This document shows positions 1 through 10,540 of a DNA stretch of 64,000 nucleotides, in pieces. How positions within the stretch are numbered: the first letter of the stretch is position 1; each line of letters begins with the position of its first letter. The translations under genes and the position numbers were made by a program. Source of the DNA: Biomphalaria glabrata (taxonomy: Eukaryota; Mollusca; Gastropoda; Planorbidae). The stretch covers positions 4,104,783-4,168,782 of the forward strand of contig NC_074719.1 in assembly GCF_947242115.1 (NCBI RefSeq), in the 5' to 3' direction. The notes below the pieces were generated by a model. The model worked only from the letters and a program-made list of their open reading frames with translations, searched no databases and was not told the DNA's origin.

Positions 1-109
1 AATAAGACACCTCTAGATCTAAATTAATTATCTAGATCTGTTGTCTAGATTAAATATAAAGGCACAACACTCGAAATAACATCGGCCCCTCCAGACAAAG
101 GCCTATAAA

Positions 110-330
110 TGCTGTTTTTTATTGTCCCTCTCACCTTTCCTATCCTTTAGTCTGTTGAACCGTAGGGGCACCACACAAGATCTGTCTACCGTCTTTCTCC
201 ATTCCTCTATGTCCGTAGCCTCGGATTGAATTTCATTCAATGACAATACCTGTCTATTCTTTAATGTCTTCCCGTCTCTATCCATTTTAATAACACACAT
301 CATAGGGGTACCACTGACCTCCTCGTCGCT
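110..330 (-). mobile_element. LINE ORF2 C-terminal fragment (EEWRKTVDRS family)
   Basis: The minus-strand reading contains LSLNEI, then EEWRKTVDRSCVVP, then RFNRLKDR. The same stretch recurs on the plus strand at 23990-24185 and more decayed at 25160-25340. Endings of this style close the ORF2 of several non-LTR retrotransposons. No reverse transcriptase or endonuclease motif is nearby, so this is a 5'-truncated fragment. The exact clade is not determined. Confidence 0.55.
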
Positions 331-381
331 GCTATACAACAATGCAATGACAAAAAACACCCGTCTGCAGATCGAAAACAA

Positions 382-1875
382 ACTTATTTACATGTCAGGC
401 ACCCTACAACCTAACGGGATCAACAACCAGCACACTTTTATTTAATATGCGATGGGCACTAGCATTACCCCCCTTTTCCAATTCATCTTTGCCTGACATC
501 ACCGCCCCCCTTCCGATTTCCCGCGCTTTTACACCAGCGTTGCTTTATTTCATTTTTGCCTCGATAGCGAACAACATCGGACAGAGAAGTTAACTTAACA
601 CTTCTCTCCTAATCGACGTTTGTTTGTCGTTGATTATGACCTCATCAAATTAAATTAGTGTTTCATTTTTTAAACTTGACTTCGAATTATATAAAAAGAG
701 CATGCATTTCGCTTTAATTCTTTACCAAATACAACATTTTCTGATAACAAACAACAAAGCTACTGAAGCCCAATCATAACAGGGGAGTGAAATAGTAATG
801 AGCAAATGAAGAATTCCTTCAAAACGTGGAAAAATAATTACGGAGAGAAAGAGTTAAGACTATTTTGTGTTAATTGTTTGTCTTTTTTTTAACTTGGTCC
901 GGCTCGGTTACATATATGCATGCATTTCGTATTTTCTATACAGTCGTTTACCCCTGCAGCAGTAAATCTTTGTTTTTTGAGTCAAAGACAAACTTGTAGA
1001 GTGAAGGTGAGTTGAAGATTAAACATTGTAATAAATCCTTCAGATAGCATCAAACTCCATTAAAACATTGCCTCGATTTCAACAAACGCAATGAGAAGTA
1101 GGACAGGTGCAAGAAATGGGTTTCTCTCTATTCTGAAAGAAAAAAATATTCACAAGTATTTACCTATTTTTCAGCAGAAAGCATAATGTAGGGTCGTGTC
1201 CTCCGTAAGTCTTGCATTAGCCTAAATTGTCTGAATGTCCGGCTTTTTGCTGATGTTTAATGACATACAATCTAGCTATTGAATTTTAATATTAATATGT
1301 TCTGTTTTTTTTAAAAGATGAAAAGATGCTAAGCTCCACCGCGAGATGCGTGTTCACTCTGTTCATTTGTATATATAATCTCTACAAGATCTTTATAATG
1401 AGTGGCATAATAATTTGATCATGACCAATAACATAGCATCAACCAATCAACTTTGCATACCGTACTTGCTGTTGTCGTGTATGAGTTTAATAATTGCACA
1501 TTGAATGCATTATAAAAGATAACACTCCAAATAACACACAATGTAACAGATAACACAAACATCTGATACTGTACACTATATTTATTTAAATACTAAACTT
1601 ATGACACGCGCCTATTAAACAGATGTTTAAAACATGAAAATTAATACATACAAATAATTTTCAAAAAAATACAAAGTTAGAAAAGATTTTTATATATGGG
1701 ATAGGTGACAGGCTTTTAAGTACCGTATTAAATATATTTCTTTTTATGATGTATCGAGATGAAATATTTGATTGTAAACAATTAGTTGATGATTATAAAC
1801 ACAGTTCAACAGCCTTTCTACTGAATCCGTGCAGAAATAAAAATGTTCAATCTTAGCTAATGAGCTCCTCAATAA
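382..1875. other. No gene recognised
   Basis: AT-rich sequence with no long reading frame, no splice-flanked exon that resembles the neighbouring families and no tandem repeat. It lies beyond the 3' side of the zinc-finger cluster. Confidence 0.5.
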
Positions 1876-2275
1876 ATGAAGAAACTAATTGTGAATGAAA
1901 TAAATGAGAAATGGATAAGCTCTCATCCCAATCACAAGAAAGATTATTCCAATTATAGGCCTAAGCTATCCCGACAAGATCAACGTCTAATCTTTAGACT
2001 CAGGACTGGACACAACAGAATGCGACAACATCTGTACCGGAAGCTCAAAATTGGAACCAGTGAAATCTGCCCATGTGGAGTATCACCAGAGAATGCCGAC
2101 CACGTCCTCCAAAACTGCTCTCTTTACCAAGAGGCCCGTACAAAACACTGGCTCCAAAACACCCCAATAGAAAGAAAACTATATGGAGAGCTCCCTGATT
2201 TGGAAACCACTGCGCAGTTCATCTCATAGATTACTCTAGTCGCCTGAACGCTCCAACATAACAATGTGAACGAGG
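1876..2275 (+). mobile_element. LINE ORF2 C-terminus with zinc-knuckle-like motif and 3' tail
   Basis: A 117-residue frame contains RQDQRLIFRLRTGHNRMRQH followed by CPCG-x10-HVLQNC, the Cys/His cluster common at the C-terminus of many LINE ORF2 proteins, and ends in YGELPDLETTAQFIS. After the stop comes a tail with ctccaacataacaatg and a GAAGAA-rich end. Almost the same tail ends the inserted element at 16035-16513, so the two may share retrotransposition machinery. The element is 5'-truncated and no reverse transcriptase motif lies upstream. Confidence 0.7.
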
Positions 2276-2279
2276 AAGA

Positions 2280-2632
2280 AGATGCCCATGAGCTTTTGGT
2301 CATTTTAATTGCTACATTTCTTTTGATACTTTTCTCTCAGAAAAGAAGGTGCATACACATACGAAATTGATCATTTATAGACTTAGTACACAAATGTAAA
2401 AAAAAAAATACAAAAAAAACGAGAACTTTCTGTGAATAGTTCCAACAACTTCTGTCCAAACAAAGAAATTTAAAAGCAGTTGAATCAAGCATAAAAAACA
2501 ACAACTTATCATGCAACATTCAATTAATTGAGAACCATACGAGCAAAGAATAAGCCAACAACACAAGTGACAATCTTCTTAAACTACAGAAGTAATTATA
2601 AAACACTTATAAGTCCATATATTTATGTATGG
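2280..2632 (-). repeat. Downstream part of ZF-1 duplication block, first half
   Basis: This AT-rich stretch aligns, with divergence, to 33480-33740 downstream of ZF-3. Shared stretches include aaagcagttgaatc, cattcaa...agaaccat and aagtgacaat. The similarity stops at the hAT insertion and resumes at 5088. It therefore shows that the paralogous duplication extended several kilobases past the finger exons. It may be old 3' flank or untranslated sequence. No coding function is seen. Confidence 0.6.
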
Positions 2633-2944
2633 CAGTGATGCCCAACCTAATTCGCTATGCGGGCCACTTTAATTTCTGATACGGTACTCGTGACGCAGGC
2701 CAAATCAATAAAAAGATACCAAAATATAAAATAAACTTTAAAGCAGTTTTATATTTAAAAAGACAACGTGGATTTAAAACGTACACTAATTATGGGATGT
2801 TGGAAGCTTTTCCAAAACCAACTTCTTAAAATTCCGCCGCATTGATGAGATACCAAGTCGGAGCACTGAATCTAGATGTAGGCGATTTTGTAACATCGGT
2901 TTCGTCCCTTTTCCACCTGATACATGAAGGATTTGTTTAGAATG

Positions 2945-3124
2945 TAAAAATTTGTAAAATGTTTTACATGTTTCGGATGTTCCTTCAGAGTTGAAGATAA
3001 TTACTTCCTAGTCCAAACCTCCCGCAGGACGACGGGGGATGGGAGCGGGCAAGGTTTGAACCCGGGACCATCGATAAATCTGAACGACAGTCCAGCGTGC
3101 AAACCGCACGACCAGGCAGCCATC
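2945..3124 (-). mobile_element. SINE family A (tRNA-derived), minus-strand copy
   Basis: The minus strand reads ggatggctgcctggtcgtg..., then a B-box-like ggttcaaacct region, then cgtcgtcctgcgggaggttt and a tail ending near aaaacattttac. At least five other copies occur: 34252, 42356, 49138, 63118 and 63862, with a partial copy near 55615. The pol III box-like head supports a tRNA origin. This copy lies inside the hAT element at 2633-5079. Confidence 0.75.
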
Positions 3125-3224
3125 CAATGTGCTTATGTCAACATATGTTTTCCCCAGTAATTTGGGTGTTCTTCAAATGTGAGCAATTCTGTAGCTTGCC
3201 CTTACCGCCGACTCATGTCCTTGT

Positions 3225-3365
3225 CCCATCTTATATAATACGGACGTTACTTCAAAAAAGATGATTACGTCCTACGCGTCATGTACCTAGTCATGCATGT
3301 TAACCAATGACTTAATTTCTGCATTTTCCTGGCTGGCTCACGCAGCCTATTCCATGCTCTAATAA
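3225..3365 (-). mobile_element. CR1-like LINE 3' end fragment
   Basis: It matches the 3' untranslated end and last codons of the LINE tails at 30655-31158 and 57640-58015. Shared stretches include cttatataata, gacgttacttcaaaaaag, gatgattacgtcctacgcgtc and ttccatgctctaata. It is inserted within the hAT element. Confidence 0.65.
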
Positions 3366-3640
3366 CACTACTCTCGTCAATCCTACAATCTTTGTTGACT
3401 TAGCCATTTTTTTTCGCAGTTCAAAAAAGGCGCCATATTGGTTAATGTGTTTGATTTCAATATGTCGTTTTAAATTATGTTCTTTAAAAACAGCTTTACA
3501 AATCAAGTTCCAAATTTAAAAAATCAAAATCAGTCCAAACTTTTCTTCGAAGTTTTACATTCAGAGTCTTGCTTTCTTCGGATCTCCCATTTCATTAACG
3601 CAGACCTAGTAAATGGTACAGGACCTCTCGTGCTCATACC
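3366..3640 (-). pseudogene. hAT transposase remnant with BED-type zinc finger
   Basis: The minus strand reads LICKAVFKEHNLKRHIEIKH, which has the shape of the BED/ZBED finger of GTF2IRD2- and ZBED-like hAT transposases: a C-x2-C or partial C, then AVFKEHNLKRH and KH. A short downstream stretch continues as FELRKKMAKSTK. The sequence just upstream is similar in character but out of frame, so the gene is broken. It lies inside the hAT element at 2633-5079, which explains its origin. No catalytic region survives. Confidence 0.6.
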
Positions 3641-3672
3641 AAAAGACGATCCAAAACATGATCAAAATGATG

Positions 3673-4830
3673 CCTTGTGTTCTACACAATAGATAAAGAC
3701 ATGGCTAGCTCAACACCTTGTGTTCTACACAATAGATAAAGACATGGCTAGCTCAACACCTTGTGTTCTACACAATAGATAAAGACATGGCTAGCTCAAC
3801 ACCTTGTGTTCTACACAATAGATAAAGACATGGCTAGCTCAACACCTTGTGTTCTACACAATAGATAAAGACATGGCTAGCTCAACACCTTGTGTTCTAC
3901 ACAATAGATAAAGACATGGCTAGCTCAACACATTGTGTTCTACACAATAGATAAAGACATGGCTAGCTCAACACCTTAAGGTCTACACAATAGATAAAGA
4001 CATGGCTAGCTCAACACCTTGTGTTCTACACAATAGATATAGACATGGCTAGCTCAAAACCTTGTGTTCTACACAATAGATAAAGACATGGCTAGCTCAA
4101 CACCTTGTGTTCTACACAATAGATAAAGACATGGCTAGCGCAACACCTTGTGTTCTACACAATAGATATAGACATGGCTAGCTCAACACCTTGTGTTCTA
4201 CACAATAGATAAAGACATGGCTAGCTCAACACCTTAAGGTCTACACAATAGGTAAAGACATGGCTAGCTCAACACCTTGTGTTCTACACAATAGATAAAG
4301 ACATGGCTAGCTCAACAACTTGTGTTCTACACAATAAAGACATGGCTAGCTCAACACCTTGTGTTCTACACAATAGGTAAAGACATGGCTAGCTCAACAA
4401 CTTGTGTTCTACACAATAGATAAAGACATGGCTAGCTCAACAACTTGTGTTCTACACAATAAAGACATGGCTAGCTCAACACCTTGTGTTCTACACAATA
4501 GGTAAAGACATGGCTAGCTCAACACCTTGTGTTCTACACAATAGATAAAGACATGGCTAGCTCAACAACTTGTGTTCTACACAATAAAGACATGGCTAGC
4601 TCAACACCTTGTGTTCTACACAATAGGTAAAGACATGGCTAGCTCAACACCTTGTGTTCTACACAATAGATAAAGACATGGCTAGCTCAACACCTTGTGT
4701 TCTACACAATAGATAAAGACATGGCTAGCTCAACACCTTGTATTCTACACAATAGATAAAGACATGGCTAGCTCAACACCTTGTGTTCTACACAATAGAT
4801 AAAGACATGGCTAGTAAAAACATGGCTAGC
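3673..4830. repeat. 43-bp minisatellite, about 26 copies
   Basis: The unit includes ccttgtgttctacacaatag and ataaagacatggctagctca. Copies are nearly identical. Variants include a shortened unit (acacaataaagac), ggtaaag for gataaag, aacttg for accttg and ttaaggtc for ttgtgttc. Between about 4240 and 4660 three variants recur in the same order, so there is a higher-order repeat. The array lies in the hAT element and has no sustained reading frame. Confidence 0.95.
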
Positions 4831-5087
4831 TCAACACAGCAGCGGAATCTCAAAGGATTAAAAAAAAAAACTGTAGCCTAGATTCATGTCGTCTAAAAAT
4901 TAAAACATAAAACATGTTATATCTTACAAGAAAAAAAAAATGAGTTGGCGCCCTAACATATTGACTGATATATTTTCGAATGTGTGATTTTCTATATTTT
5001 GTTCCAATGTTTTAGCGGGCCGCATAACAGCACGCTGAGAGCCAGATTTGGCCCGCGGGCCATATTTTGGGCATCACTGCTCTATGG

Positions 5088-5394
5088 TTTGAAAAGGTAT
5101 TAGAGAAAGTAGTTTACACACACACAAATTTATTTATTTATTCTTTAACATGCTTGACATTCAAATTAATTTTTGTCGTTTCACAATCCAGCTAAATGTA
5201 AATATAATATTAGAACCTAGATCTTGATTCTAAAGTGTATGAACTTTTCCCCAATATATTTCCCTAATATCGATACATAAAAAGAATATTCTAATAAAGC
5301 ATATGTTGATTGTGCGATAGTAGTATATGCTAAACATTCAACACTTGGATTCAGAGTAAGCCAGTCATCAAGCCATTCCAGAACCAAGTACATT
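5088..5394 (-). repeat. Downstream part of ZF-1 duplication block, second half
   Basis: It aligns to about 33750-34060 downstream of ZF-3 through shared stretches such as aatattctaata/acattctaatac, gcaaatgttg/gcatatgttg and caacacttgga. It is the continuation of 2280-2632 across the hAT insertion. Confidence 0.6.
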
Positions 5395-5858
5395 AAAAAG
5401 AAGGGCCCTGATGGATTGACAGTATACTTAGAAGGGCCCTGATGGATTGACTGATTGACAGTATACTTAGAAGGGCCCTGATGGATTGACTGATTGACAG
5501 TATACTTAGAAGGGCCCCGATGGATTGACTGATTGACAGTATACTTAGAAGGGCCCCAATGGATTGACTGATTGACAGTATACTTAGAAGGGCCCTGATG
5601 GATTGACAGTATACTTAGAAGGCCCCGATGGATTGACTGATTGACAGTATACTTAGAAGGGCCCTGATGGATTGACAGTATACTTAGAAGGGCCCCGATG
5701 GATTGACTGATTGACAGTATACTTAGAAGGGTCCTGATGGATTGACAGTATACTTAGAAGGGCCCTGATGGATTGACAGTATACTTAGAAGGGCCCTGAA
5801 GGATTGACTGATTGACAGTATACTTAGAAGGGCCCTGATAGAATGACTGATTGACGCA
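5395..5858. repeat. Minisatellite of mixed 31- and 39-bp units
   Basis: The unit is agaagggccctgatggattg plus acagtatactt. Longer units carry an extra tgattgac, itself a duplication of the preceding attgac. About a dozen units occur, with long and short forms interspersed and ccctg/ccccg/ccca variants. Confidence 0.95.
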
Positions 5859-7093
5859 AGTGATTTTCCCACTTGCCATGGAAGAAAATTTAACAAGTTA
5901 TTACTTTCATGTGCCTAGGGCAATTAATTTTAAGAAACTTTCACAATTGAAACCATGATGGTTAATTTTACTATTGTTTATTTGCCATTTGGACCCAATA
6001 TATTTATGAAAGACGACATGTCAAATAGTTAATCTCTTCACTTCTTGTATGGAAACTTGCTTTTGAAGACATTTTATAAAAACAACAATATTTTTAACTA
6101 AATATATTTTGAATTGTATAAATTCATGATTTCATCTTTCATGTTTCTACATTATTATGTCAATAGATATTTCCTGAAATGTAAACATTTGTAATAGGAT
6201 ATTTAAAATAATCTGTACATCTCTGACCAACAAACCGATGTACAACAATAATTAACAATGTTACTATTTTAACGTTTTTCTAGAAAAAATTGTCTGTCCC
6301 ATTAAAAATGCAACAAACTTCTTTTCTGGCTATGTTCTCTTAAAGTCTCTATAATAAATTCAGAAAATATTTGCAAAAATAGCTTGGTTGCCTATTTTAT
6401 TACCTCCCTTGAATTGTTTCTGCTAAATTTCATGTTATACAAACTACTAATAAAAAAATTTACTCTCTATTTCAAAACCAACCTTAAAAATACAAAACAC
6501 AAAAAAAAGTATAATTCTCACTAAAAAGGTTGAGTACATTAACATTTTGTTTTTTCGAGTCAATCTAGCATTTTTAATGCATTGTTCAGAATGTGTTTTT
6601 ATGGCTGCAGAAATATTTCTGATTCTTTTAATGTCCCCTCATTATCTAAGTAAAGACAGCTGTTGATAGTTTAGATTTAAAGATTAAATGTCATGTCATT
6701 CTTTGCTAGGCTAATAAGTCTTCCATCAACTGTACATTAAAACTCTTTATTTCAAGGAGTTTATCATAGGAAAAAAAAAATCAAACAAAATTTTTTAAAA
6801 AATCTTTGTTTTTCCTGCTCATGAAAAGAAAGAATCAAACTTTGCAGTATGTTCATTGAAAAAAAACAAGTTTGTTTAAAAATTTAGTCAGAACCCACTA
6901 TTTCAAAGTTTGCCAACGTCAAATCTGCTGAGAAGGTAAATGGAATTTCTTTACACTTCCATTTTACGATGCATAATTGGCCAAAAATGTAAAAACATTT
7001 ACCAGTAGTGGATATTAAGGAAACTCTATAGCATCTACTTTCAGCTGCAGAGATGTGAGAAAATAAACTTGATTGTTTTTTTTACTAGTATTG
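5859..7093. other. No gene recognised
   Basis: Very AT-rich with A and T runs. No conserved reading frame, repeat array or transposon end was recognised. Confidence 0.5.
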
Positions 7094-7492
7094 TCAAGTC
7101 AGTGTAGTCAAGTTAGTGCAGTCACGTCAGTGTAGTCAAGTCAGTGTAGTCAAGTCAATGTAGTCAAGTCAGTGTAATCAAGTCAGTGCAGTCAAGTTAG
7201 TGCAGACAAGTCAGTGTAATCAAGTCAGTGTAGTCAAGTTAGTGCAGTCACGTCAGTGTAGTCAAATCAGTGTAATCACGTCAGTGTAGTCAAGTCAGTG
7301 TAATCAAGTCAGTGTAGTCAAGTTAGTGCAGTCACGTCAGTGTAGTCAAGTCAGTGCAGTCAAGTCAGTGTAGTCAAGTCAGTGTAGTCAAGTCAATGTA
7401 GTCAAGTCAGTGCAGTCAAGTCAGTGTAGTCAAGTCAATGTAGTCAAGTCAGTGTAATCAAGTCAGTGCAGTCAAGTCAGTGTAATCAAGTA
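7094..7492. repeat. 14-bp minisatellite (tcaagtcagtgtag)n
   Basis: About 28 copies of a 14-base unit. Variants include gtgcag for gtgtag, gttag for gtcag, cacg for caag and gtaatc for gtagtc. The variants are interspersed rather than blocked. Confidence 0.95.
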
Positions 7493-7639
7493 CACAACAA
7501 TAAAGAGAGGATAAAATGAAAAAAAAATAATTTTTTTTTGACCTTTTTTTTCAAAGATGTAGTTTGACAAAATACTTTTCAATAGTTTGTTTTTTTAATA
7601 GGAACTAAGTCTATTAAAAATGAAAGGATATAGTAAACC

Positions 7640-8073
7640 CATTATGAACATTCAACAGTTCTTCATCAGTATGTAATTTGGTACTTTTTGATACATTGAT
7701 ATTTTTGTTTCTTCACCAGTGTAAACTGCTAGGGGAGTTTTCATTATGTAAAGAAAACTCTTCTAAACAAATTTGGTGTTAACAAATTTACACTAGTATG
7801 AACTAACGAGATTAACTTTTTTTGTACTAGTATTAATTAAGCTATGTTTTTTGTTGTTGTTTTTTAAATATGAAAGATGAAAAAATTCTTTCAGACATAT
7901 GTAACATACAGTGTTTCACCAGTATGAACCAAATGGTATATTTTTAAATATAGGTTTGGGGAAAATCTTTTTGCGCTGAAATGTTTTTTTTACCAGTATG
8001 AATAAGCTGGTGTTTTTTTTTAAATATGAAGATAGTGTAAATAATAAAAATTCATTTATGGTATATATTATAT
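7640..8073 (-). pseudogene. Decayed zinc fingers downstream of the ZF-1 stop codon
   Basis: Finger-like fragments continue past the ZF-1 stop in shifting frames on the minus strand. Examples are ICLKEFFHLSYLK, LKIYHLVHTGE and HTGEETK. Plus-strand caccagtatgaa, which encodes the HTGE linker, recurs at roughly 84-base spacing, as in the intact array. At least four remnants can be seen. They suggest that ZF-1 once had a longer array that was cut short by the present stop, leaving the rest as 3' flank or untranslated sequence. Confidence 0.7.
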
Positions 8074-9123
8074 TTAATTACAAGTTTTTTCAGTAGAATG
8101 AACAGCTTGGTGAGCTTTTAATTGTGAAGAGTGAGAAAATCCTTTTAGACATATTTCACATTTAAATGGTTTATCATCAGTGTGAACCATTTGATGAGAT
8201 CTTAAAAGTGCAGCTTGAGTGAATCCTTTTTGACATATTTGACATTTAAATGGTTTTTCGCCAGTATGAACCAGTTGATGATTTTTTAATTGTGCAGCTT
8301 GAGTGAATCCTTTTTGACAAATTTGACATTTATGAGGTTTTTCATCAGCATGAATCAAAAGGTGAGCTTTGAAATTTGAAGAACGATGAAATTCTCTTTG
8401 ACATATATGACATTTAAAAGATTTTTCACCAGTATGAACAGCTTGGTGAACTTTTAATCGTGAAGACTTAGAAAATCCTCTTTGACATATGTGACATTTA
8501 AAAGGCTTATCACTAGTGTGAACCTTTTGATGAGATCTTAAGTGTGAAGCCTGAGTGAATCCTCTTTGACATATTTGACACTTATGTGGTTTTTCACCAG
8601 TATGAATCAATAGGTGAGCTTTGTAATCTGTAGATCTATAAAATTCTCTTGGACATATTTGACATTTAAATGGTTTATCACCAGTATGAATAGCTTCATG
8701 ATTTCTTAATATTGAAGCTTGGGTGAATCCTCTTTCACAAAATTGACATTTAAATGGTCTTTCACCTGTATGAATCACTAGGTGAGCTTTCAAATTAGAA
8801 GCTTTAGAAAATTCTTTAAGACAAATTTGACATTTCACTTTTTTTTTTTCAGTATTAATCTTCCGTTGTTTTTTCTTCTGAGCAGGATCAGAAAATACCT
8901 TAAGACAAATTTGACATTGAAATGTTTTTGGACCAGTATAGATCAGCTGGTGTAGATGATTAGGTTCAGGAAATCCTGTGAGAGACTTTCTTACAATTTC
9001 ATCACATATCTTTTTACCTAAATTAATTTCTTTTGAATAGTCTTCATCCATTCCATCCTGCATTTTATCAGTGAGTACATTTATTTCTGAAGTCATTTCA
9101 TTTTCTTCGTTAATGACCTCCAC
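8074..9123 (-). CDS. ZF-1 exon 3: C2H2 zinc-finger array (9 fingers)
   Basis: This is the last coding exon of a nuclear C2H2 protein that presumably binds DNA. It begins right after an acceptor (ttttaaaacag) and reads VEVINEEN. About 68 linker residues follow, including SEINVLTDKMQD, which is conserved in the paralogues. A first finger has its two Cys but has lost both His. Nine intact fingers (C-x2-C-x12-H-x3-H) follow with TGEK-type linkers to about residue 345. Fingers 3-5 resemble 6, 7 and 9, which hints at duplication of a three-finger block. Its partners are exon 2 at 11493-11678 and exon 1 at 11926-12153. The protein would be about 425-457 residues, depending on how exon 2 is handled. 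The phase-0 acceptor argues against a start in this exon. The DNA target is unknown. The family assignment is secure, but I cannot name an orthologue. Confidence 0.92.
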   Translation of the reverse strand: MEVINEENEMTSEINVLTDKMQDGMDEDYSKEINLGKKICDEIVRKSLTGFPEPNHLHQLIYTGPKTFQCQICLKVFSDPAQKKKQRKINTEKKKVKCQICLKEFSKASNLKAHLVIHTGERPFKCQFCERGFTQASILRNHEAIHTGDKPFKCQICPREFYRSTDYKAHLLIHTGEKPHKCQICQRGFTQASHLRSHQKVHTSDKPFKCHICQRGFSKSSRLKVHQAVHTGEKSFKCHICQREFHRSSNFKAHLLIHADEKPHKCQICQKGFTQAAQLKNHQLVHTGEKPFKCQICQKGFTQAALLRSHQMVHTDDKPFKCEICLKGFSHSSQLKAHQAVHSTEKTCN

Positions 9124-9429
9124 CTGTTTTAAAATAAAACATGCTTCATAAAAATTCTACTATAATATAATATTAAGATTTTTAGAGTAAAATCTTAAAC
9201 ATTTCTTTCATTACAAATGATAATTTTTCAAATCAAATTAGCCTCACCATTCAAAATATTTTATTATATATTATATATTTTATTTTAATATGAAATAGAA
9301 AAAGAAGTTCAGGAATTTTTAGCTATGGAATTATATTTTTTTATGCATTTTACACAAACTTTACAGTGAATCTTTGCCATCTTAAGTATCAAAAATATAA
9401 CTATTTTTATATGTACAAAACAAGGTGTA

Positions 9430-10250
9430 AACCTGTCTGCCATAATCTAACAGAAATATTGTTTGTCATCGCTGTGATCTTCCAAAAGTTTAAGACCATC
9501 CTAATGGAAAGGAGACGACCACTTCGTTCAGATCTTATGTAACAGTGGTTTAATGGGTGCAGGTTATCTTTACGAATCGTGAGTGTTTTGGAAAGGCATC
9601 TTTCATGAAAAAGCTCTTCAAGAGATGGTAGCTGTGTTTGAGTGATATATGATGCTTTTTTAATTAGTCTATTTAGTCTAAGTCTTTGTGCAAGTGAAGT
9701 ATTACCATACCAGCAGATGATGGCAAAGTTAATTAGACTGCTGATGGTTGCTGTGTAAAAAAAGGTTAATTATTGTTTTGTCGATGTTAAATTTCCTTAG
9801 CTTTCTAAGATAGAAGAGTCGTTGGTGAATTTTGGTGTAAAGGTTTTGACAGTTTCACTCCATTTCAGTTTGTTGTTGATGGTTATATTCCTGTACTTCT
9901 TCTATGGTTTGGTTGTTTATCTGAATTTCTGTGAAATGGCCTTTATGTTTCCTAAAATCAATAATCATTTCTTTAGTTTTCTGAACATTTAAATTAGAAA
10001 GTTATCTATGCACCATAGGTAAAAAGTGTTAATTGTTGATTGGTACAGATTTTTGTCCCCTGCAATAAGGCCAATGTGTCATCAGCAAATTTTATGATGG
10101 GAGTGTCAGCTGATAGGCTCTGAATGTCATTTGTGTATATGTTATACAATACTGGTGACAGGATGCACCCCTGCGGCGCTCCAGTGCTAAGCTCACTTAT
10201 TCTAGTCCAGAAAGAATGAGTGATAAGCCTCTAAATCTGATGTGAAATTC
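9430..10250 (-). mobile_element. LINE reverse transcriptase fragment (L2/CR1-like) in ZF-1 intron 2
   Basis: The minus strand reads STGAPQGCILSPVLYNIYTN and then IIKFADDT, the reverse transcriptase core with the catalytic ADD at about 10085-10100. Downstream are KTKEMIIDFRK and QRLFYLRKLRKFNIDKT, the post-RT region typical of L2/Rex-like LINEs. The frame is interrupted and the 5' part is missing. It sits in sense orientation inside the large intron of ZF-1. Confidence 0.85.
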
Positions 10251-10439
10251 AAATATTATTCAGCTCTGTAGACCTATACATGACATGAAACATAAAGCTA
10301 ATCCCTAAAACTATTTTTGTTTTGTATTATAAAAGGTTAGTTCTTTTCTGTGAATTAAGTCAAACAAGAAAAACATTTAAAATTACTTTTTTTAAAAGCC
10401 AATACCTCCTTTATACAACTCATATAGTAATTGTTTTGC

Positions 10440-10449
10440 TCTTAATAAC

Positions 10450-10483
<34 letters not shown>

Positions 10484-10540
10484 CTTTATTATCCGTTAAA
10501 AAAAAACAATGTAACATTTTTTACACCTGCCCCAATCCCG
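10440..10540 (-). mobile_element. LINE 3' terminus with (AAT)n tail
   Basis: An (AAT)n tract is followed by ctttattatccgtt and an aacaatgtaac stretch. The same ending is seen at 18403 and 53446, where it is joined to an L2-like ORF2 C-terminus on the minus strand. Confidence 0.6.

Larger units (their letters stand above)
2633..5079. mobile_element. hAT-like DNA transposon, non-functional, containing a minisatellite
   Basis: The ends are inverted repeats: cagtgatgcccaa at 2633 and ttgggcatcactg ending at 5079, a 13-base perfect match. The next bases on each side are rich in GGCCCGC-type sequence. The 8-base flanks (atgtatgg and ctctatgg) agree at six positions, as expected for an old hAT target duplication. 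Inside are a SINE, a LINE tail, a BED-finger transposase remnant on the minus strand and about 1.1 kb of 43-bp tandem repeats. Two relatives lie at 62946-63651 and from 63751 to the window end. The equivalent site near ZF-3 (about 33740) lacks the element, so it inserted after the duplication. Confidence 0.75.

Noticed and set aside
103-381. A 92-codon minus-strand frame as a small host gene
   Set aside because: Its C-terminal half repeats at 23990 and 25160 and reads as a LINE ORF2 ending.
3477-3692. Plus-strand 71-codon frame
   Set aside because: It is the shadow of the BED-finger transposase remnant on the other strand and runs into the minisatellite.
3673-7492. CRISPR-like array
   Set aside because: Units are contiguous tandem repeats without unique spacers, in an animal genome.
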